31,167 nucleotides of DNA, taken from NCBI GenBank assembly GCA_900547165.1, contig URFZ01000019.1:1-31167 (forward strand), written 5' to 3'. The notes under the pieces were generated by a model. The model worked only from the letters and a program-made list of their open reading frames with translations, was not told the DNA's origin and made no database searches. Source of the stretch: an uncultured Eubacteriales bacterium (GTDB lineage: Bacteria > Bacillota > Clostridia > Oscillospirales > UBA644). Both the position numbers and the translations under genes were made by a program. This document shows positions 15,774-24,693 of the stretch, one piece after another; positions within the stretch are counted from its first letter, which is position 1, and the number at the start of each line of letters is the position of its first letter.

Positions 15774-16569
15774 CGTTTTCCTCCTTTACTCCGAGCGCTT
15801 CCGCAAGCAGTTCGGTGAAATATACAACGGGAACGGGGCTGCCGTTCTTTACAAGGTTGTACATACAAAGCGGACAAGCGGTCACAAGAGTGTCCGCGCC
15901 ATGATTTTCGGCGCTCTGACAGACCGCATTGCTCTTTTTCTTTGCGGATGCGGCATCTTCAAGAGCGACATAACCGCCGCAGCACTCGTTTCTCATCGGA
16001 TATACCACGGGTTCCGCACCGAGAGCGCGAATGAAATCTTCGATTATCTTCGGATTCTCGGGATCGTCAAACGCCATAACCTTTCCGGGACGGAGAAGCA
16101 GACAACCGTAATAGGCGCCTATTTTTCTGCCCGTAAGAGGATTGACAACCGCTTCTTTGATTTTGTCAAAGCCGACAACATCGCGGAGAAGTTCAAGATA
16201 ATGAAGAACCTGCGTATCTCCCTCATACGGAGCGGGCGGCTCTTTGTCCTGAGCCATATATGTATTCACCTTTGCGGTGAAATCCGCATCCGTTTTAACG
16301 GCGTTATTGGTTTGCTTTATAACATTGTGACAGGCTGAACATACCGTGACCAAAGGCTGACCCGCATCTCTGGCGGCGACAAGCGCGCGAACGGAAGGAA
16401 GTTTCGACGCTATCTCGTCTTTTGCGGAGACGAAAACGCCGCCGCAGCATTGCCAGTCCTTTATCTCGCAGAGTTCAACACCGAGTTTTTCGGCGCATCT
16501 GCGGGCGTAAAGGTCGAGTTTTTTCGCTTTGGTTCGGAGAGTACAACCGGGAAAATAACTTACTTTCAT
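15763..16569 (-). CDS. hdrB: Heterodisulfide reductase subunit B-like protein (HdrB)
   Basis: A 268-residue protein with both CCG domains intact. The first has C9, C41-C42 (CCGG) and C77xxC80; the second has C156, C196-C197 (CCGG) and C232xxC235. In methanogens these bind the two noncubane [4Fe-4S] clusters that cleave a disulfide. Here no coenzyme M/B chemistry is expected, so the clusters probably serve as the electron exit toward the fumarate reductase subunits or a small thiol/disulfide partner. CCG proteins also serve in SdhE-type and methylmenaquinol:fumarate reductases. It lies 24 bases after fumC. Confidence 0.92.
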   Translation of the reverse strand: MKVSYFPGCTLRTKAKKLDLYARRCAEKLGVELCEIKDWQCCGGVFVSAKDEIASKLPSVRALVAARDAGQPLVTVCSACHNVIKQTNNAVKTDADFTAKVNTYMAQDKEPPAPYEGDTQVLHYLELLRDVVGFDKIKEAVVNPLTGRKIGAYYGCLLLRPGKVMAFDDPENPKIIEDFIRALGAEPVVYPMRNECCGGYVALEDAASAKKKSNAVCQSAENHGADTLVTACPLCMYNLVKNGSPVPVVYFTELLAEALGVKEENDAE

Positions 16570-16593
16570 CGTTTGCCTCCAAATATTTCGGTA

Positions 16594-17970
16594 TCAGACC
16601 ATCTGTTCGGGATGGAATACTTCGTCGAATTTTTCCGCAGTCAGGAAGCCGAGTTCCACACAGGCTTCTTTCAGCGAAATGTTATCTTTGAACGCTTTCT
16701 TAGCCGTTTTTGCCGCGTTTTCATATCCGATATAAGGATTGAGCGCGGTAACAAGCATAAGAGAGTTATGAAGATAGTGATACATCTTGTCCTTGTTCGC
16801 GGTTATGCCTACGGCGCAGTTGACATTAAACGAAACAATCGCTTCGGCAAGCAGACGCGCGGACTGCAAGAAATTATACATGGTAACGGGCATGAACACG
16901 TTGAGTTCAAAGTTGCCCTGAGATGCGGCAACACCGACAGCGACATCGTTGCCCATGACCTGAACGGCAACCATGGTAACCGCCTCGCATTGAGTGGGAT
17001 TTACCTTGCCCGGCATAATGGACGAACCGGGTTCGTTTTCGGGAATATGTATTTCTCCGAGACCGTCACGCGGACCGGAAGCCAGCCAGCGGACGTCGTT
17101 TGCTATCTTCATCATATCGCAGGCGGTCGCTTTTATTGCGCCGTGTGCAAATACAAGTTCGTCTTTCGATGTAAGCGCATGGAACTTATTTTCTGCGGTT
17201 ATGAACGGTTTGCCCGTAAGTTCCGCAACTTTCTTTGCAACAAGTTCGTCAAAACCTTTCGGAGCGTTAAGTCCCGTTCCTACCGCAGTTCCGCCGAGCG
17301 CAAGCCCGTAAAGAGGTTTAACGGCAAGTTTCAGAAGTTCCACATCTCTTTCAAGGCTTGAACGCCAACCTGAAATCTCTTGGCTGAACTTTATCGGAGT
17401 TGCGTCCTGCAAGTGAGTACGTCCCGATTTTACAATGCCCTCGTTTTCTTCTTCAAGGCGTTTGAATGTCGCTATAAGCGTTTCAACCGCGGGAACAAGT
17501 TTGTCTTCCATCGCGATAACGGCGGAAATGTGCATAGCCGTCGGGAAGGTGTCGTTTGAAGACTGGCTCATGTTTATATCGTCGTTCGGGTGGCAGAGTT
17601 TCTGTCCCGCAATCTGATTTGCGCGATTTGCGATAACTTCGTTCGCGTTCATGTTGGACTGCGTGCCCGAACCGGTCTGCCAAACAACAAGCGGGAAATG
17701 ATCATTGAGTTTTCCCGAGATGACCTCATCGCAAGCCGCGCTGATTGCGGCAAGTTTTTCGGAAGTCATTTTTTCGGGTTTAAGTTCCGCGTTCGCAAGA
17801 GCGGCGGCTTTTTTCAAAATACCGAAAGCGTGTGTTATTTCTCTCGGCATGGTTTCGATGTCAACGCCAATCTTAAAATTCTCGTGGCTTCTCTGGGTCT
17901 GTGCCGCCCAAAGTCTGTCTGCGGGAACTTTGACTTCGCCCATCGAATCGTGTTCGATACGATAATCCAT
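16594..17970 (-). CDS. fumC: Fumarate hydratase, class II
   Basis: A 458-residue homotetrameric, iron-free fumarase that interconverts malate and fumarate in the cytoplasm. Visible motifs are TQSNMNANE (substrate site), SGRTHLQDATPI with the catalytic histidine, and the superfamily signature GSSIMPGKVNPT with the catalytic serine. The length is typical. The ATG at 17970, behind GGGAGA, is preferred over an in-frame upstream ATG inside the end of the dehydrogenase gene. Sixteen bases separate it from that gene. A class II enzyme is notable in an anaerobe that could use the iron-sulfur type. Confidence 0.96.
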   Translation of the reverse strand: MDYRIEHDSMGEVKVPADRLWAAQTQRSHENFKIGVDIETMPREITHAFGILKKAAALANAELKPEKMTSEKLAAISAACDEVISGKLNDHFPLVVWQTGSGTQSNMNANEVIANRANQIAGQKLCHPNDDINMSQSSNDTFPTAMHISAVIAMEDKLVPAVETLIATFKRLEEENEGIVKSGRTHLQDATPIKFSQEISGWRSSLERDVELLKLAVKPLYGLALGGTAVGTGLNAPKGFDELVAKKVAELTGKPFITAENKFHALTSKDELVFAHGAIKATACDMMKIANDVRWLASGPRDGLGEIHIPENEPGSSIMPGKVNPTQCEAVTMVAVQVMGNDVAVGVAASQGNFELNVFMPVTMYNFLQSARLLAEAIVSFNVNCAVGITANKDKMYHYLHNSLMLVTALNPYIGYENAAKTAKKAFKDNISLKEACVELGFLTAEKFDEVFHPEQMV

Positions 17971-17986
17971 AATTTCTTCTCCCGTT

Positions 17987-18931
17987 TTATATATCAAGGC
18001 TGTTGATAACGCCTTTCAAGGTGTCTGCGCTGAAATGAAGTTTTGCAATTTCTTCATCGGTAAGAGGAATGTTTACTTTGCCGCGTGTTCCGTCTTTGCC
18101 TACGATGTTAAGCGTGCTCAGACACACATCGTCAATGCCGTATTCGCCGTGAAGCATAGTCGAAACGGTCATCGTGGTGTCAATACCGGTCAAAATGCAT
18201 TTACAGATATGACATACGGAAACGGAAACGGCATAGAAAGTCGCACCCTTGCGCGCGATAACACGAGCGCCCGATTTTCTTACATACTGCTCGACATCAT
18301 CGTAGTCAAGCGGCGGGTTGGCAATTCCGGGCATCGTGATAAGATTCTGACACTCGGATATGGGAATATTGGAAATGTTCGCAACAGACCAAGGAATAAA
18401 CGAAGAGTCTCCGTGTTCGCCGAAAACATAGGCGTGAACATTGCCCTGATTGATGTTGTAATACTCGGAAAGTCTGGAACGAAGACGCGCCGTGTCAAGA
18501 ATTGTACCCGAACCTATGATATGGTTTTCGGGAAGCCCCGATTTTTTGAAGAATGTGTACGTCAGAACATCAACGGGATTGCTGACAATTATGTAAATGG
18601 CGTTCGGAGCGTGTTTTGTGATTTCGGGAATAATGGACTTTGTGATGTTAACATTGGTTTGAGCAAGTTCAAGACGGGATTGTCCGGGTCTTCTTGCGAT
18701 ACCCGATGTCAAAATAACAATGTCGGAGCCTTCCGCATCCCTGTAACTGCCCGCATAGATCGAGCAGGACGGACAAAACGGTGTTCCCTGTCTGATGTCG
18801 AGAGCTTCTCCGAGTGCTTTTTCGTTATTGATGTCAATCATAACTATCTCGGACGCAATGCCCATTACGGTGAGAGTATAGGCAATAGTCGAACCGACGC
18901 TGCCCGTACCGATGATGGAAATTTTGTTCAT
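17987..18931 (-). CDS. mdh: LDH-like NAD-dependent malate dehydrogenase
   Basis: A 314-residue 2-hydroxyacid dehydrogenase of the LDH/MDH superfamily. GTGSVGS (8-14) and Asp33 after the second strand indicate NAD(H). Catalytic residues are Arg86, Asp146-Arg149 and His173 (GEHGD). The overall sequence (GSGTILDTARLRSRL, NVHAYVFGEHGD) is that of lactate dehydrogenases, but the specificity position in GIARRPGQSR is arginine (Arg80), as in malate dehydrogenases, where LDH has glutamine. With fumarase as the next gene, reduction of oxaloacetate to malate is the likely role; lactate dehydrogenase is the alternative annotation. It is the first gene of the operon, with GGAA near the start as a modest ribosome site. 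Confidence 0.88.
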   Translation of the reverse strand: MNKISIIGTGSVGSTIAYTLTVMGIASEIVMIDINNEKALGEALDIRQGTPFCPSCSIYAGSYRDAEGSDIVILTSGIARRPGQSRLELAQTNVNITKSIIPEITKHAPNAIYIIVSNPVDVLTYTFFKKSGLPENHIIGSGTILDTARLRSRLSEYYNINQGNVHAYVFGEHGDSSFIPWSVANISNIPISECQNLITMPGIANPPLDYDDVEQYVRKSGARVIARKGATFYAVSVSVCHICKCILTGIDTTMTVSTMLHGEYGIDDVCLSTLNIVGKDGTRGKVNIPLTDEEIAKLHFSADTLKGVINSLDI

Positions 18932-19004
18932 AAATGCACCTTCCTGTATATTATGTAACTAAATTATTTTTTAAATATATCCAAATGTCCCCATTATTCG
19001 ATTT

Positions 19005-19033
19005 ATTATAACATAATTCGACAGAGAACGCAA
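19005..19033 (-). promoter_or_regulatory. Promoter of the mdh-fum-hdr-flx-tfr operon
   Basis: On the minus strand TTGCGT (19033-19028), a 17-bp spacer and a perfect TATAAT (19010-19005). The weak -35 fits a need for an activator. The leader before mdh is about 65 bases. Confidence 0.75.
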
Positions 19034-19044
19034 GACAAAGTTTC

Positions 19045-19073
19045 ATATATCGGTATTGTATTTATCGATATAT
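19045..19073 (-). promoter_or_regulatory. 29-bp inverted-repeat operator upstream of mdh, copy 1
   Basis: Read on the minus strand: left arm ATATATCGATA, a 7-bp spacer AATACAA, right arm TACCGATATAT. The arms are inverted repeats with one mismatch. The element ends 11 bp upstream of the -35, with its centre about 61 bp before the predicted start of transcription. A near-identical element with identical geometry precedes rex. The position suggests an activator site. Confidence 0.85.
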
Positions 19074-19091
19074 CTTATTTTGATTTGATTT

Positions 19092-20498
19092 TTATTCTGT
19101 TTCAGCGGCTTCCGCGGCTTCGAGTTTTACATATTTATCAACGTTGTCTATCCAGCGGAAGCGATTAACTTTTACCGCTGCGACGATACATTTCAGTATC
19201 TGATCGCTTTTCAGACAGATAAAGACCACAACCGGCGAAAGATTAAGCCAAAACGCCGCCGCAAACGAAACAGGGAGAACGAGCAGCCACATGAATATAA
19301 GGTCGTTGACGAGAACGAACTTTGTATCTCCCGCTCCCCTGACGATACCTGTCAGACAGGCAACCTGATAACTTGTTCCGACAATGGTAACGGACAGCAC
19401 GCATATCAGCGCATCTGCAAGTTCACGCGTCTTTTCCGTTATATCGTAAATGGACAGTATGGCGTATCGACTGAAAAACAGCACTGCCCCCGCGACTATG
19501 CCTATCAGCAAAAACAACAGTTGCAGCGTGACGGCATATTCTTTCAGTTTGTGCTTCTTTCCCTCGCCTATCGTTTTTCCTATAAGAACGCTTGTTGCAT
19601 TCGCCGCACCGTAGGAGAACACACTGACTATACTGAATACCGTGGTCGCAACGGAGTTTGCGGCAATGACCGAAACGCCGTCCGCCGCGGTTTGCAGATG
19701 TCCGAGAATCGCGGCTTGAATAAACATTGCCGCGCCCCAGAAGAACCCCGAACCGACCATGGGTATAGATGTCTTTATATATGTCTTGAATAAATCGGTC
19801 TTAAATGAAATCAGCGACTTCAACGTTATCCGAATCTTTTTATCGAAGAATATCAAATAAACGATAACGACCAGAAGTTCAACGGCTCTTGCGGTAAACG
19901 TTGCCCATGCGGCGCCTACTTCACCAAGCCTCGGAGCGCCGAATTTGCCGAATATCAGCACATAGTTCAGTCCGACATTCACAACAAGCGCAATGCAGGA
20001 GTCCACAAAACCTATCGCAACGGTTTCAACGCTTCGCAGACTTGCAAGCAGCACCGTGGTAACGGCAAAGAAAAAGTAAGTGAAACATACTATCTTTGCA
20101 TACGAGCACGCGGCAGCCACTTCAGCAGGGTCTTTGCTCAAAAGAGAAAAGACCTGTTCGGGGAAGAAAAATACGACAGCCCATGTCACAGCCGCGATCA
20201 GGAAACCGCATTTCAAACCTATCGAAACAACGTCTTTTATGGGTTCAAGCGTTTTTCTGCCCCAGAAACGGGAACCGAGAATTACAACGCCCTCGCCGAC
20301 GCCCACAATGACCATCTGCAACAGAAACTGGATCTGATTGACAAGCGCAACTCCGCTCATCGCAGATTCGGCGTAACTGCCGAGCATGATATTGTCGGCA
20401 AGGTTTACGGCATATACGATAATGTTTTGAAGCGCGATAACGGAAGTCAGCCGCGCAAAGGTCTTGTAAAAGTCCTTGTCTTTTGTTATATATTTCAA
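19092..20498 (-). CDS. MATE family multidrug/metabolite exporter
   Basis: A 468-residue integral membrane protein with about 12 hydrophobic segments in two homologous halves. MATE features include the early segment NIIVYAVNLADNIMLG and VNQIQFLLQMVIVGVGEGVVILGSRFWG. Such proteins exchange Na+ or H+ for cationic drugs or metabolites; the substrate here is unknown. It follows the topoisomerase A gene by 10 bases and ends only 19 bases before the mdh operator, with no hairpin between, so read-through into the large operon is possible. Confidence 0.9.
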   Translation of the reverse strand: MKYITKDKDFYKTFARLTSVIALQNIIVYAVNLADNIMLGSYAESAMSGVALVNQIQFLLQMVIVGVGEGVVILGSRFWGRKTLEPIKDVVSIGLKCGFLIAAVTWAVVFFFPEQVFSLLSKDPAEVAAACSYAKIVCFTYFFFAVTTVLLASLRSVETVAIGFVDSCIALVVNVGLNYVLIFGKFGAPRLGEVGAAWATFTARAVELLVVIVYLIFFDKKIRITLKSLISFKTDLFKTYIKTSIPMVGSGFFWGAAMFIQAAILGHLQTAADGVSVIAANSVATTVFSIVSVFSYGAANATSVLIGKTIGEGKKHKLKEYAVTLQLLFLLIGIVAGAVLFFSRYAILSIYDITEKTRELADALICVLSVTIVGTSYQVACLTGIVRGAGDTKFVLVNDLIFMWLLVLPVSFAAAFWLNLSPVVVFICLKSDQILKCIVAAVKVNRFRWIDNVDKYVKLEAAEAAETE

Positions 20499-20508
20499 TT
20501 CAAACGCC

Positions 20509-22683
20509 TCAGATCAATGTTGTTTGCTCTTTGTTATCCGCATCGCGCAGAAACGCCCCCGCAGACGGTATGTTCTTTGATCTGTAATGATCGGGGTCGG
20601 TGAACATTCCCTCGCAAAGCGGTTTTACCGATTCGAGGAACGTTTTCGATTTCAATGTTATCGTGTGAATACCCGCCGTATTCTTTGTTGTCTTGACGGA
20701 AATCATTCCGCTGTTGACTATCAGAGTTCTCGAATTGGACGCCGTAAGTACGAAATCCGTGTTTTCGGTCACGCAGAACATCGCCACAAGTTCGGAAGCG
20801 TCCGAATATGCGTTCACAAGCTTCTTTCTGTTCAGTTTTGTTGCAAAAGAAGCCAAATCGACATTCGCGCACTTGCCGTTTTTGTAGAACGACAGAATAT
20901 TTCCTTTATAATCGGAAGTGAACGCCACATAAACGACTTTTTCGCCGTCCTGCATTTTCAGAGCCTGCGGCAGATAGTCGCCGAGAACACTTATTTTTGT
21001 GTCCGCAAAATCACCGACACGCGCCTTATAGCATTGGAATTTATCCGTAAACACAAGCATTTCAGATGCGTTTGTCGTCTCAACGGTCTGTGCAAGTCCG
21101 TCACCCTCTTTGAACTTATGTTCCCCGCTCATTCGAAGCGACAAAGCTGTAACTTTCTTGAAATACCCCTCTCTTGTCACAAATGCGGTGACGGGATAAT
21201 CGGGAATTTCTTCAACCACCGCTTCGTCGGAGATCTCGTCGGGATAAAGCAATTTCGTTTTTCTCGGTTTACCCTCTTTTTTCGCTATCTCCGTCAACTG
21301 CTGAACGATTATCTTTTTCACTCTTGCGGGTTTTGCGAGAATATCTTCGATATCCGCTATGTCAGCCGCAAGTTTTTCAAGTTCGGCAGTCTTATTCAGA
21401 ATGTATTCCTTATTAAGATTACGCAGTTTTATATCCGCAACAAATTCCGCCTGCGGTTTATCTATACCGAATCCTATCATAAGATTCGGCACTACTTCAT
21501 CGTCGTCTTCGGTCTCACGAACTATCTTTATCGCCTTATCTATGTCGAGAAGTATCTTTTGAAGTCCCGAAAGCAAATGGTATCTGTCTTTCTTCTTTGT
21601 CAGGTCAAAAAACAGTCCGCGTTTTATACATTCCGTTCTGAACGCTATCCATTCGGTCAGTATTTCGCGAATACCCATAACACGGGGAGAACCCGCTATG
21701 AGAATATTGAAGTTACATGATGTTGAATCTTCAAGCGGCGTCATCTTGAAGAGTTTTTGCATGAGTTTATCGGGATCGACACCTTTTTTGAGTTCAATGG
21801 AAATCCGCAGACCGCTCATATCCGAAAGGTCGCGGATATTGTTTATCTCACGGAGTTTTGAGGAATCCACAAGGTCCACAACTTTGTCGATTATCGCTTC
21901 TATTGTTGTGGAATACGGTATCTCGTAAACTTCTATCGTGTTACCTTTTTTCTCGTAATTGTACTTTGCCCTGACCTTGAACGAACCGAGACCCGTATCA
22001 TAGATACGGCGCAGTTGTTCCGCATCATAAACAAGGTCACCGCCGGTCGGGAAATCGGGCGCGACAAGGGTCGTCATCAAATCTGCGTCGGTGTCTTTGA
22101 TCAACGCTATTGTGGTATCGCATATCTCTTTAAGATTAAACGAACAAATTGAACTTGCCATACCGACGGCTATACCCTGATTGGGGTTTACAAGAACATT
22201 CGGGAACGCTGTCGGAAGCAGTACGGGTTCAGTAAGTTCTCCGTCATAATTCGGGACGAAATCAACAACGTCTTTTTCTATATCGGTAAATATATATTTG
22301 CATATATCGTCAAGTTTTGCTTCCGTATAACGCGAGGCCGCATAAGCGGTATCGCGGGAATAGTGATTGCCGAAGTTGCCTTTTGATTCAACAAGCGGAT
22401 GAAGCAATGCAGCATGTCCCCGTGTCAGACGAACCATCGTATCATATATGGCGGAATCTCCGTGAGGGTTCAGTTTCATCGTTTCGCCGACGATGTTTGC
22501 GGACTTCGTGGTCTTGCCGCCGAGCAGACCTTTTTTATACATGGTATAAAGAAGTTTTCTGTGCGAGGGCTTGAATCCGTCAATTTCGGGAATGGCGCGG
22601 CTGACGATAACGCTTATCGCATAAGGAAGATAGTTTTCTTTCAGCGTATCTACGACCTGTTTTTCTTCATAACGTTCAGACAT
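20509..22683 (-). CDS. Type II DNA topoisomerase subunit A (ParC/GyrA-like, divergent)
   Basis: A 724-residue DNA breakage-reunion subunit. SVIVSRAIPEIDGFKPSHRK (24-43), NPHGDSAIYDT (72-82) and the catalytic tyrosine in SRYTEAKL (Tyr119) are conserved. The C-terminal region forms a shortened beta-propeller with no visible GyrA box (QRRGGKG), so it is closer to topoisomerase IV in function or to a separate clostridial third pair. The subunit acts with the ATPase subunit encoded 15 bases upstream. Whether the genome also holds canonical gyrAB cannot be seen here. Confidence 0.88.
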   Translation of the reverse strand: MSERYEEKQVVDTLKENYLPYAISVIVSRAIPEIDGFKPSHRKLLYTMYKKGLLGGKTTKSANIVGETMKLNPHGDSAIYDTMVRLTRGHAALLHPLVESKGNFGNHYSRDTAYAASRYTEAKLDDICKYIFTDIEKDVVDFVPNYDGELTEPVLLPTAFPNVLVNPNQGIAVGMASSICSFNLKEICDTTIALIKDTDADLMTTLVAPDFPTGGDLVYDAEQLRRIYDTGLGSFKVRAKYNYEKKGNTIEVYEIPYSTTIEAIIDKVVDLVDSSKLREINNIRDLSDMSGLRISIELKKGVDPDKLMQKLFKMTPLEDSTSCNFNILIAGSPRVMGIREILTEWIAFRTECIKRGLFFDLTKKKDRYHLLSGLQKILLDIDKAIKIVRETEDDDEVVPNLMIGFGIDKPQAEFVADIKLRNLNKEYILNKTAELEKLAADIADIEDILAKPARVKKIIVQQLTEIAKKEGKPRKTKLLYPDEISDEAVVEEIPDYPVTAFVTREGYFKKVTALSLRMSGEHKFKEGDGLAQTVETTNASEMLVFTDKFQCYKARVGDFADTKISVLGDYLPQALKMQDGEKVVYVAFTSDYKGNILSFYKNGKCANVDLASFATKLNRKKLVNAYSDASELVAMFCVTENTDFVLTASNSRTLIVNSGMISVKTTKNTAGIHTITLKSKTFLESVKPLCEGMFTDPDHYRSKNIPSAGAFLRDADNKEQTTLI

Positions 22684-22698
22684 TCGAAAAACACCCCC

Positions 22699-24693
22699 TT
22701 ACGATATATCGGCAAGGTCAATGTATTCCCTGCCGCAATTTGCGATTATCTCTTTTCTGCCCTGCAAATCGTTGCCGAGCAATACGTCAAATACTTCCGC
22801 GGTCTCCTTGACATCGGACGGCATGATTTTTTGAAGACGCCGCGTATCGGGGTGCATGGTAGTAAGTGACATCATCTCGGGTTCGTTTTCGCCGAGACCT
22901 TTCGAACGCTGAACCGATACTTTTTTGCCCTCAAATTTTTTAAGTATATCCGCTTTCTCTTTTTCGTTGTACGCAAAATAGGATTTTCCGCCGACGATTA
23001 TTTCGTAAAGAGGCGAAACCGCGATATAAACTTTGCCCGCTTCGATGAGTTCGGGCATAAGGCGGTATATCATCGCAAGCACAAGAGTTCTTATCTGATA
23101 CCCATCCACATCGGCATCGGTGCAGATTATGACCTTGCCGAAACGCAGATTGTTTATATCAAACTCGGAGATCGCCTTGCCCTTTGTTTTTAAGTCCATT
23201 CCGCAGCCCATGACCTTGACAAGATCAAGGATTATATCGCTCTTTGCAATTTGGTTGTTGTCCGCTTTCAGACAGTTGAGAATCTTTCCTCGTATAGGCA
23301 TAATAGCCTGAAAATCCGCTTGTCTCGCCTGTTTGCACGAACCGAGAGCCGAGTCGCCCTCCACGATATACAGTTCGCGTTTTTCAGTATCGCGGCTTCT
23401 GCAATCGACGAACTTTTCAACACGGTTGCTCATGTTTATTTCGCCCGTCAACTTCTTTTTGAGTTTGACGCGGCTTTTTTCCGCATCTTCACGGGAACGC
23501 TTGTTTATGAGGACCTGTTCAACTATTTTATCCGCCTCGGGTTTGTTTTCAATAAAGAAAACTTCAAGTTGATGACGCAAAAATTCGGTCATAGCGTCCT
23601 GAATAAACTTGTTCGTTATCGACTTTTTCGTTTGGTTTTCATACGAAGTCTCTGTCGAATAGGAGTTCGATACAAGAACAAGACAGTCCGCCACGTCCTG
23701 AAACGTTATGCGAGTCTCGTTTTTATTGTACTTGTTATTCTGCTTAATATACGCATCAATACCGAACACAAATGCGTTTCTTACCGCCTTGTCGGGCGAA
23801 CCGCCGTGTTCGAGATAACTTGAATTGTGATAATATTCAAGTAACTGCACCTGATTGCTGAAACAGCACGCAACATTTAGTTTGACATTGTATTCGGGCA
23901 GGTCGTCACGGTCACGTCCGCGTCTTTCGCCCGACCAGAATTGCACATCACAGATAGTCGGCTTGTTACCGACAACCTCTTTGACATAATCCACAATGCC
24001 GTTTTCGTAATAATATGTCTGCGTTTCAAATGTTCTGCCGTTTTCTCTGTCCTGCCATCTGAAAACTATTGTAAGCCCGGAGTTGCATATTGCCTGTTTG
24101 CGGAGCGTTTCTTCAAAAAATATTTTCGGTATGGCGATGTCCTTGAAAACTTTAAGGTCAGGACGCCACTTTATGCGCGTACCGCTCTTATGTTTCATTT
24201 CTTCCTTTATAAGTTCTTCATCATAAGGACGGACAGGTTTGCCGTGTTTGAAATCAAGTTCGTATCTGTATTTGCCGTTATATATTTCAACTTCCATATA
24301 TTCGGAAGCGTATTGCGTTGCGCAAAGACCGAGACCGTTCAGTCCCAAAGAATATGCGTAATCGGAGTTTTCTTTGTCATATTTGCCGCCCGCATACATT
24401 TCGTTGAACAGCAGATCCCAGTTGTATCTGCCCTCTTTTTCGTTGAACTCAACGGGAATGCCACGTCCGAAGTCGGTAACTTCAAGCGAAAGATCCGCGT
24501 AAGAAGTGACAATTATCTTATCTCCGTAACCGCCTTTGAACTCGTCGATGGCATTCGCAACTATCTCAAAAAGCGCATGGCAGCACCCTTCGATACCGTC
24601 CGAGCCGAAAATAACTCCGGGACGGGTGCGAACTCTGTCTGCGCCTTTGAGCGAGGATATACTTTCGTCGTTATATTCCTTTTTCTTCGCCAA
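22699..24693 (-). CDS. Type II DNA topoisomerase subunit B (ParE/GyrB-like, divergent)
   Basis: A 664-residue GHKL ATPase/TOPRIM subunit. EIVANAIDE (43-51) supplies the magnesium asparagine, GRGIP (76-80) and LGLNGLG (116-122) form the ATP lid, QTKKS the ATP lysine loop, and EGDSALG plus DADVDG the TOPRIM metal site. It departs from standard GyrB/ParE at several points (NAIDE preceded by A, LNGLG instead of LHGVG). The start is the TTG at 24693, giving MAKKKEYND, with GGAGGT 7 bases before it; that ribosome site lies in the end of mtaB, which the gene overlaps by 23 bases. Confidence 0.88.
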   Translation of the reverse strand: MAKKKEYNDESISSLKGADRVRTRPGVIFGSDGIEGCCHALFEIVANAIDEFKGGYGDKIIVTSYADLSLEVTDFGRGIPVEFNEKEGRYNWDLLFNEMYAGGKYDKENSDYAYSLGLNGLGLCATQYASEYMEVEIYNGKYRYELDFKHGKPVRPYDEELIKEEMKHKSGTRIKWRPDLKVFKDIAIPKIFFEETLRKQAICNSGLTIVFRWQDRENGRTFETQTYYYENGIVDYVKEVVGNKPTICDVQFWSGERRGRDRDDLPEYNVKLNVACCFSNQVQLLEYYHNSSYLEHGGSPDKAVRNAFVFGIDAYIKQNNKYNKNETRITFQDVADCLVLVSNSYSTETSYENQTKKSITNKFIQDAMTEFLRHQLEVFFIENKPEADKIVEQVLINKRSREDAEKSRVKLKKKLTGEINMSNRVEKFVDCRSRDTEKRELYIVEGDSALGSCKQARQADFQAIMPIRGKILNCLKADNNQIAKSDIILDLVKVMGCGMDLKTKGKAISEFDINNLRFGKVIICTDADVDGYQIRTLVLAMIYRLMPELIEAGKVYIAVSPLYEIIVGGKSYFAYNEKEKADILKKFEGKKVSVQRSKGLGENEPEMMSLTTMHPDTRRLQKIMPSDVKETAEVFDVLLGNDLQGRKEIIANCGREYIDLADIS

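Noticed and set aside
13370..16569. HdrABC as evidence for methanogenesis or sulfate reduction
   Set aside because: No methanogenesis, Dsr or Apr genes are present and all neighbours are bacterial. HdrA-type complexes occur widely in anaerobic bacteria.
19045..19073. Reading the shared 29-bp repeat as a classical Rex box
   Set aside because: Rex sites in Clostridia follow TTGTTAA-N4-TTAACAA. The arms here are ATATATCG(A/G)TA and the centre does not match; the location upstream of the -35 also fits activation better. Rex remains an alternative because its wing is divergent.
22699..22720. Further copy of the operator arm (GATATATCGG) near the end of the topoisomerase B gene
   Set aside because: It lies within the codons of the conserved C-terminal end of the protein and lacks a second arm; taken as coincidence.
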